64,000 bases of DNA, from NCBI RefSeq assembly GCF_000003855.2, contig NW_003101673.1, positions 320,734-384,733 on the forward strand. Direction: 5' to 3'. Shown piece after piece: positions 56,390-64,000 of the stretch; within the stretch, counting starts at the first letter, position 1; every line of letters starts with the position of its first letter. Under the pieces are notes generated by a model, which was given only the letters and a program-made list of their open reading frames with translations, did not search any database and was not told the DNA's origin. The DNA is from Blastomyces gilchristii SLH14081 (Eukaryota > Ascomycota > Eurotiomycetes > Onygenales > Ajellomycetaceae). Both the position numbers and the translations under genes were made by a program.

Positions 56390-59300
56390 AAAACAATAAA
56401 AAAAGTTTAAAAACTCTTCAAAAATCACATTTATTCAAAATAATATGAATAGAAACTCAAATTGTATTTATTCTTGTCTTCAAATTATATTTGAATAAAA
56501 AGTTGATTTTGTACTACTTCAGGAACCGAATTTTGATACTGAGTAAAATTATATTATTTCTTATTCAAGCTATTACTGCTTTCTATCTCAAAAGTCTGAG
56601 ATAAAGTCAAGAGTAGTGATCTATGAAAGAAAGAGATCAAGATATTAATTTAATCTAAGATTTGATATCATGTCTGACCCTGATATTCTGGTGAGTGATA
56701 TTATAGATAAAGAAAATAAGTTTGATACTATACAGCTTATAAATATCTATAATGAAAAGTCATTGAAGAAAAATAACAATATCTGAATAATTGATAGAGA
56801 ATTTCTGAATATAACTTTATTAAGAAACTCTATAATTGTAGAAGATTTCAATGCACATTATCTCTGATGAAATTCAGAATGCAAGAGAGCAGTGAGAGCT
56901 GATAATCTGATTGAATGAACCTTTGAGCATTCAATAGATTTGATTAATAAGTCTGATCAACAAACATTCTTTAGAAAAGATATGAAATAGAAGTCTATTA
57001 TAGATCTAATCTTTATGTCACAAAATCTAATGAAAAGAAGACTTATAAACTGGTTTATTAATTCAAATGAGACATCAGAATCAGGTCATGAGATTATTCA
57101 ATTTAATATTGAACTGAGTGAAAAATAAATGAGTGAAAATCCTCTTCTCTCTAATCAGTATAACTTTGAAAAAGCTGATTGAAAAGCAGTTGAAGAAAGT
57201 ATAAAACTGTTAAAATCTGAAAAACAGAATGAGCTATATTGAAATTCTGATCAAGATATCTCAAATAAAATGCTTGAGAATAGAGTGAAGCTTATTACAT
57301 CTATTATTCTAACAAGTGTTAGAGATAATATTTCAAAGAGAAAATCTTCTGAGTATTCAAAATCTTGATGAAATGAGAATATCTCATCTAAAAGAAAAGA
57401 ATTAGCTACTGCTAGAAGAGATTGAAAGAATGATGTAATATCTGATGAAGAGTTCAAAACTGTCAGAAATGAATATTTTTCAGATATTAAAAGAGCTAAA
57501 ACAGACTGCTGAAATAAATTTCTTAAAGAAGTATAAGAGAAGAAAGTTTTTAAAGCTTTTAACTATACTAAAACAAGAAGTGTAGCAAAACTTCCAGTCT
57601 TAGAATATGAGTTTCAGAATGAATCATATACAGCAAACTCTTTTGAGAAAAAATGTCAAGCTTTTATGAGAATTCTCTTTCAGAACTCATCAGATTCAGA
57701 TTCAGATTCAGAGAAAGAGAATATATCACTTCTCAACTACATTGATGAAAATGACTGAGAATAGCCTGATCTTATATAAGATGAATTAGAGTCAGCTATC
57801 TTCTCAAGTTCTGTTAAAACTGCTGCAGATCCTGATTTAATTAATCACTTAATTATTTAAAATACATATTTCTACTTAAAGAATGAATATTTTAAGCTCT
57901 TTTTCAATCTCTTAAAAAATGAATATCATTCTGAATGCTGAAGAGAAGCCACTGAAGTGATTCTTACAAAATCTAATAGAAAAACTTCAATTTCTAAGTT
58001 ATATAGAGTAATATCTCTATTGAACTGCCTAGAAAAGGTTTTAGAAAAGATAATAGCTACTTGACTATCTTTTATAAGCTCTATAAGTGATTCTCTTTTA
58101 TTCAGTGAATAAATGAGAGATAGAAAACAGTGTTCTGCAATTAACACTGTTCTCTCAGTTGTTTATAATATTTAAATAGCAAAGCATGAGAATCTGGTCT
58201 CAACTGTAGTTTTTATTGATATAAAAGAAGCATTTGATCATGTTTCAAAGTCAAAGTTAATTCAGATATTAAAGATATTAAAACTGTCACTTTCTCTAAT
58301 AAAATGAGTTAACTGTTTTATGTTTAAAAGAATTATATAACTCTTCTTTGATGGAATGAAATAAGATAAGACTGAGATAAAAATAGAAGTATCACAGAGA
58401 TCTTCAATCTCACTTATTTTATTTATAATATACACTGCATATCTATTCAAAAATAGAAATATGAGAATAGTATGATCTCTGAGTTATGTGAATGATATTG
58501 ATCTAGTCTACAGCTCAAAAACTATCAAAGAGAATTTGAAAGTAATTGAAGAAGCTGCAAAGAAAATCTTTGTTAGAGCAGATATCAATCAAATTTAATT
58601 TAATATGAATAAAACTGAGTTAATTCATTTCTTTTCTAGATTCAATGAGAAAGAACTATCTCTAACTCTTTTAAATAGAGAGATTAAACTCAGTGTAAAT
58701 GTCAAATGATTAGAAGTATGATTAAACTTCAAGTTGAATTTTAAATATCATATACAACAAAGAACTGTCAAGGCAGAAAGACTATTGAATAACATAATCA
58801 GACTATCAAATACAGAGAGAGATCTATTCTTTCAGACTATGAGACAGTTATATATAGCCTGTATTACATCAGTAGCTGATTATGAAGTTCAAGTTTAATG
58901 AAATAATGAAGAGAATTTCACTGAACTCTTTCAAAGTCTGTAAAACAGAGTCTTGAGAAGAATTCTGAAAGCATTCAAATCATCTTCTATTAAAGCAATG
59001 AAAATTGAAGCTTCAATTCCTTCTCCTGCTATTAGATTTGAAAAGGCCTGTATGAACTATGCTCTGAGAGTTGTAAAGATAAGCTTAAATCATATAATCA
59101 GAGAAAGAGTCTCTTCTTCATTTTCATCAATTAACTCTGAAAATGAACTGGATTGAAATAGATTTCTTGATTGAAATGAAAATAATTCTTCAAAGAAAAT
59201 GTCTTCTCAACTGTACAGACTATACTCTCTGATTAAAAATCAATTTTCTTCTTTAAATATTGAAAAAGTTGATCATGAGAAGTTATCTCTCTGAAGAGAA

Positions 59301-60340
59301 AAGCTTGAATCTCTTATAGACTTATAAATAAGTGAACTATCAAAAGAGAAAGAATATGAACAGCATTTGAAGAGAATTTCTATAATTAATATAAAAGACT
59401 CTATTCTGATTTATTCAGATGGCTCAAAAAAGAAGAACTTGAATAGATTAGACACAGGCATTGCTTATACTGAAGATAATATCAATTTTATCTCAGATTT
59501 CTGAAATCTAGGCTGTGAATGTAAAGTCTTTGATGCTGAACTATTTGTAATAGTGAAAGCTTTCAAACTCATTGAAATAAAATCTTATAAAAGAGGAAAT
59601 TGTTTGAAAGAGATATGAATATTCTCTGATAGTCAAGCTGCTTTAAAAAGACTTAGAAATAGTCAGATTTATAATGATTAAATGAATCTTGAACTGATCT
59701 TAAACTCTGTTTTAAAAATTCAAAAGAGAAGAATATCAAAGCTGATAATTCATCTGCACTAAGTTCCTGCTCATATGAATATTCATGACAATGAATTGAC
59801 TGATTCAGCTGTAAAAAAGAATGCAGAATTAAGCAGATCTATTCAAAAAATTGTGTTCTGATCTTTTATAAAGAGAAAAATAAAAGAATCTTGTTTAGAC
59901 AAGTGAAATGAAAGCTGGCAGAAATAAAAGAAGAGTATACATTATTCAAGATTTGAAACAAAACTCAAGTGAAAATCTTGTTTAATTAAATGTAAAAAGA
60001 AAATATTCTCATCTATAATACAGCTGAAACTAGGACATGGCTATTTCAAATCTTATATACAAAAATTTGATGATAGATTTGACTCAATAGAATGCTCATT
60101 CTGTAATACAAATGAGAATTCTGAGTATATTGTAATGCACTGTGTATTATACAATAGTCTCAGAGCTAGATTGAAAGAGAAGTATGATCTAAATCAATTA
60201 AATATGAGATTCTTATTCTCAACTGAGACAGGAATTAAATACTTAATAGACTTTCTATCAGAAACTCAAGCAGCTATAAGAAAATAGCTAAATTCAGAAT
60301 TATCTGAATATGAAGAGAAGGAAATCAATCAGATATAGTC
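56390..60340 (+). pseudogene. Decayed ORF2 of full-length LINE (endonuclease, RT, RNase H)
   Basis: An apurinic-endonuclease-like domain is recognised by VLLQEPNFDTE (about 56,508-56,540) and IIVEDFNAHYL (about 56,830-56,862). RT: YVND box at about 58,487, followed by the segment colinear with copy 1. RNase H: LIYSDGSKKKNLN (about 59,410) and FSDSQAALKRL. C-terminal knuckle CSFCNTNENSEY (about 60,095). Most Trp codons are TGA, TAG or TAA. Confidence 0.85.
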
Positions 60341-60714
60341 TGTTAAAACAGCTATATACTATCTTTTAATAATTTGTTTTATTACAGTTTTTCTTTACTT
60401 TATCTTTTTCTTTCAATTTCTTTCTGTCTATCTATTTAATGTGTCTATCTTTAAGACTGTGTTCTCTTTTCTTTGTCATGATATTGTCAAATGATTTCAA
60501 AGTATCAGAAGATGTTAAAACACTGCAATTTGTAAACAGTTTTTGTATTCTGAGCTGGAATTTTCTGATTTTGCATATCTGAAATTGATGAATGTATAAT
60601 AGTTAACTTTACAGATATAGGAAAAACCCTGAGAACTAAAAGTTCTCAGATAGATGTCATAGTCTCTGACTGCATACATCTATAATTGAAGAATAATAAT
60701 AATAATAATAATAA

Positions 60715-62125
60715 TGAACAGAAGTTAATCTTTTCTCTGTTTCACTGAGATATTTTTATAGTTATTTTCTGAATCTTTCTTCACTGTAATGTAGTTAACA
60801 TGAACAGACACTGATCTTTCTCTCAAGTGTGAAGATATATAGATCAATTGACAGTTGAAAGCAATGTGTTCTGATTAGTTACAGTTGATACACACTTTAT
60901 ATTGATATTGATCAGTGACTTCTTCAGAAGTGATCTTAGAAACTCAGAAGTCTGTTTAAATGACAGAAACTCTTGCTTATGCATAGATATTTAAATCTAT
61001 TCAGTTCATAATCTCTGCATCATTATTCTTTGATGTGAGTGTATAAGTGACTAAGATGTAATATCTTCTATCACTGTTCTGTATACTCTTGAGCTTGATA
61101 AGACAGTCATTCAATATCTGAAGCTGTGTGTAGAAGCCTTTATAAGTCTGATCTTTATCTACACTTATAAGAGTCTGTAAGAGTTTGAAAGTTAATGTCT
61201 TCTTAAGCATGCTAATCTTCATTTGATTCTCTCAAGATTGATTATCTACTTCTAGAATCTTGATATTGAAGTCAGAAATAAGTGTTATAAGAGAAGTGTT
61301 TCTCTGTTAAGTACTCTATAATTAATCTAATGCTTTCTATTTCATGACAGTGTCTCAGAACAGAATATCAAGATATTTTATAATATTATCAGATATTTAT
61401 AATACTGATTCATATACTTTCATTCATGAATGAAACTTCTGTTTTATATAATCTTTCAATTATTCATTAATATATTAATCTTGATTGATTAATAAACTGA
61501 TAACATCTTCATCTATACTCAGTTTCATGAGTATTTCCATTCTTCATGATGAGTAGAGAGTGAGATTGAAAGTATTAAAATATATAGAAGTATCTAAGCA
61601 TTCTTTCAGTGCTTTTATATTCAATTCTGTAGATATTGAAATTATATGAGTTAATTATTGAATGTCTTTGTATTAAAGTTGTTAAATTACATGCATGTCT
61701 ACTATCTATTACTGTTATAATTTCAATATTATTCAGAGTCACTGTGATATTATATCTATACTCACATTTAAGAGTTTCATATTATTGTTAGACATGATTA
61801 TATCAATTATTAAATATATAATATCTATGAAATCTGAAGAAGTGTAATTGTATTCTTATATATCTGAGTATCAGAACTCTCAGATCTTTTATTAATATTC
61901 TCTTATAAAATCTTATTCTCTTTATAAGATCTTGTTATAGAGTTAAAGTAACTGATGAGTAAGCTTCTATCTGAGAACTCAGTGTCTACTTAACTATTTG
62001 ACTGTTTCTTCATTTCTTATGCATTGTTACATGTTCAGATATCTCTTAATAAATAATCATTTCTAATGAGAAGATAATGCATAAATAATCATTTTCTAAT
62101 AAGAAGATGATGAATATTTTTATAG
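60715..62125 (-). pseudogene. Decayed gag-side region of retrotransposon 3
   Basis: Minus-strand region between the 5' LTR (right) and the LINE insertion. It contains a 73-codon open frame (61,222-61,001; SMLKKTLTFKLLQTLISVDK, TYKGFYTQLQILNDCLIKL). Position and composition fit gag. A Cys/His stretch on the minus strand near 60,900-60,850 (CINCN, QNTLLSTV) may be a zinc-knuckle remnant. Confidence 0.6.
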
Positions 62126-62458
62126 TGTAAGAAGTCTACACTGAATAGATCAGTATAATATTGATAGATCTTATATAACAAAGATAAAAATATTAAAGAA
62201 GAAAAGAAAGAGAAAGTGTGAGAATCAGTGATTGAGATAAATATTTATACATGTATGTGATGATGTACGCAGTAAAGCTTTGAGATGGAAGAATATACAC
62301 GCGTTTGTAGCGGCCGAGGATCAGTGATCAGAAATGGCTGAGAATTGAAGTGTATGTTACGCGCGTTTGTAGCGGCTGAGGATTGGTGATCGGGAATGAA
62401 AGAATCTATGAAGTGTAATGAAATAGTCTATATAATTGATCGGGCGCAGCCCGCCACA
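62126..62458 (-). repeat. Right (5') LTR of retrotransposon 3
   Basis: 333 bp. Its right ~190 bp keep CG-rich sequence (CACGCGTTTGTAGCGGCCGA), whereas the same positions in the left LTR are converted. Confidence 0.95.
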
Positions 62459-64000
62459 GTTCACAGGCTTAAGAGACTACTGTTGATTTTGAACTGAGTG
62501 AAAAACAAATGAGTGAAAATTCTCTTCTCTCTAATCAGTTTAACTTTGAAAAAGCTGATTGAAAAGCAGTTGAAGAAAGTATAAAACTGTTAAAATCTGA
62601 AAGACAGAGTGAGCTATATTGAAATTCTAGTCAAGATATCTCAAATGAAATACTTAAGAATAGAGTGAAGCTCATTACATCTATTATTCTAATAAGTGTT
62701 AGAGATAATATTTTAAAGAGAAAATCTTCTAAGTATTCAAAACCTTGATGAAATGAGAATATCTCATCTAAAAGAAAAGAATTAGCTACTGCTAGAAGAG
62801 ATTGAAAGAATAATGTAATATCTGATAAAGAGTTCAAAGCTGTCAAAAATGAATATTTTTCAGATATTAAAAGAGTTAAAACAGACTGCTGGAATAAATT
62901 TCTTAAAGAAGTATAAGAAAAGGAAGTTTTTAAAGCTTTTAATTATACTAAAACAAGAAGTGTAGACTGTATAGCAAAACTTCCAGCCTTAGAATATAAG
63001 TTTCAGAATGAATTATATATAGTAAACTCTTTTAAGGAAAAATGTTAAGCTTTCATGAGAATTCTCTTTCAGAACTCATCAGATTCAGATTCAGATTCAG
63101 AGAAAGAGAATATATCACTTCTCAACTATATTAATGAAAATGACTGGAAATGACCTGATCTTACATAAGATGAATTAGAGTCAGCTATCTTCTCAAGTTC
63201 TATTAAAACTGCTACAGGGCCTGATTCAATTAATCACTTAATTATTTAAAATACATATTCCTACTTAAAGAATGAATATTTTGAGCTCTTTTTCAATCTC
63301 TTGAAAAATGAATATCATTCTGAATGCTGAAGAGAAGTCACTGAAGTGATTCTTGTAAAATCTAATAGAAAAACTTTAATTTCTAAGTTATATAGAGTAA
63401 TATCTCTATTAAACTGTCTAGAAAAGATTTTAAAAAAGATAATAGCTACTTAACTATCTTTTATAAGCTCTATTAATAACTCTCTTTTATTCAGTGAATA
63501 AATAAGAGATAGAAAATAATGTTCTGTAATTAACACTATTCTCTTAGTTATTTATAATATTTAAATAGCAAAGCATGAAGATCTGATCTTAACTGCAGTT
63601 TTTATTAATATAAAAGAAGCATTTGATCATATTTCAAAGTCAAAGTTAATTCAGACTTTGAAGATGTTAAAACTATTACTTTCTCTAATAAAATGAGTTA
63701 ACTGTTTTATATCTAAAAGAATCATACAACTTTTCTTTGATAAAATGAAATAAGACAAGACTGAGATAAAAATAGAAGTACTGTAAGAATTTTCAATCTC
63801 ACTCATTTTATTTATAATATACACTGCATATTTATTCAAAGATAGAAATATAAAAATAGTATAATCTCTGAGTTATATAGATGATATTGATCTAGTCTAC
63901 AGCTTAAAAACTATCAAAGAGAATTTGAAAGTGATTGAAAAAGCTGTAAAGAAAATTCTTCTCAGAGTAGATATCAATCAAATTCAATTTAATATGAATA
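62459..64000 (+). mobile_element. LINE (Tad1-like) copy 3, partial, runs off window
   Basis: From about 62,490 this is colinear with 57,104-58,640 of copy 2, covering the end of the endonuclease region through the RT. The RT box reads YIDD (63,874-63,885). It contains the (TCAGAT)n Asp/Ser stretch also seen in copy 2 (63,081-63,101 versus 57,691-57,711). It continues past 64,000. Stops are frequent. Confidence 0.88.

Larger units (their letters stand above)
53100..60714 (+). mobile_element. LINE (Tad1-like) copy 2, full-length
   Basis: About 7.6 kb, flanked by the duplication GAACAGAAGTT (53089-53099 and 60716-60726). It ends in a longer (ATA)n tail (about 60,691-60,714). It has a GC-normal 5' leader with an internal 102-bp repeat, ORF1 with Cys knuckles, and ORF2 with endonuclease, RT, RNase H and a C-terminal knuckle. 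The 3' part is colinear with copy 1. ORFs are destroyed by stops; the RT box has become YVND (about 58,487-58,498). Confidence 0.9.
46751..62458 (-). mobile_element. Ty3/gypsy LTR retrotransposon 3 (minus strand), split by two LINEs
   Basis: LTRs of 333 bp at 46751-47083 and 62126-62458, starting TGTAAGARGYCTACACTG and ending in GCAGCC plus CGCCACA (or its mutated form). The flanking 5-bp duplication is GTTCA (46746-46750 and 62459-62463). Coding order on the minus strand, from the right LTR, is gag, protease, RT, RNase H, integrase. Removing the two LINE insertions leaves ~5.8 kb, a normal Ty3/gypsy size. Confidence 0.9.

Overview
The window comes from a filamentous ascomycete. Genes carry short introns (about 60-150 bp, with recognisable CTAAC-type branch sites), and the gene set is typical of Pezizomycotina: NOT3/5, a class I/II chitin synthase, TMEM234-like, LMW-PTP, COQ7 and a fungal-specific kinase-like protein. 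Blocks of very AT-rich, hypermutated transposon DNA alternating with normal gene-bearing DNA recall the isochore-like genomes of some Eurotiomycetes (for example Ajellomycetaceae in the Onygenales). That placement is inference.

Positions 1-26,995 are gene-bearing. They hold, in order: the 5' part of a D-aminoacyl-tRNA deacylase gene (-); the CCR4-NOT scaffold gene NOT3/5 (+); a 5.4 kb gene-free stretch; a two-exon C2H2 zinc-finger gene (+); an O6-alkylguanine-DNA alkyltransferase gene (-); a dienelactone-hydrolase-like/SnoaL-like gene broken by a 100-N assembly gap (-); an intron-containing tRNA-Lys(CUU) (-); a TMEM234-family membrane protein gene (+); a six-exon chitin synthase gene with 19-nt first and 15-nt last coding exons (-); a kinase-like gene with one frameshift and one stop (+); and a low-molecular-weight protein tyrosine phosphatase gene (+).

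Positions 26,998-43,865 are one nested transposon block. A ~1.7 kb Tc1/mariner-like element with 182-bp terminal inverted repeats (TIRs) and TA target duplication was invaded twice, at GAATT sites of an internal ~25-bp minisatellite. The invaders are two Ty3/gypsy chromodomain retrotransposons (7,330 and 7,810 bp; LTRs 258 and 534 bp; both with GAATT target duplications). Both carry extra sequence between the chromodomain and the 3' LTR.

Positions 43,868-46,264 are a small island with COQ7 (-) and an 898-bp TIR-bounded AT-rich element.

Positions 46,751-62,458 hold a third Ty3/gypsy element on the minus strand (333-bp LTRs, GTTCA duplication). It is split by two non-LTR retrotransposons of one family: a 5'-truncated copy (49,080-51,396, 14-bp target duplication) and an essentially full-length copy (53,100-60,714, ~11-bp duplication). 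A third copy of that family runs off the right end. Nearly all element DNA lacks GG, CC and CG dinucleotides while keeping CA and TG. Most Trp codons of the old reading frames are now stops, pointing to repeat-induced hypermutation with an unusual sequence context.
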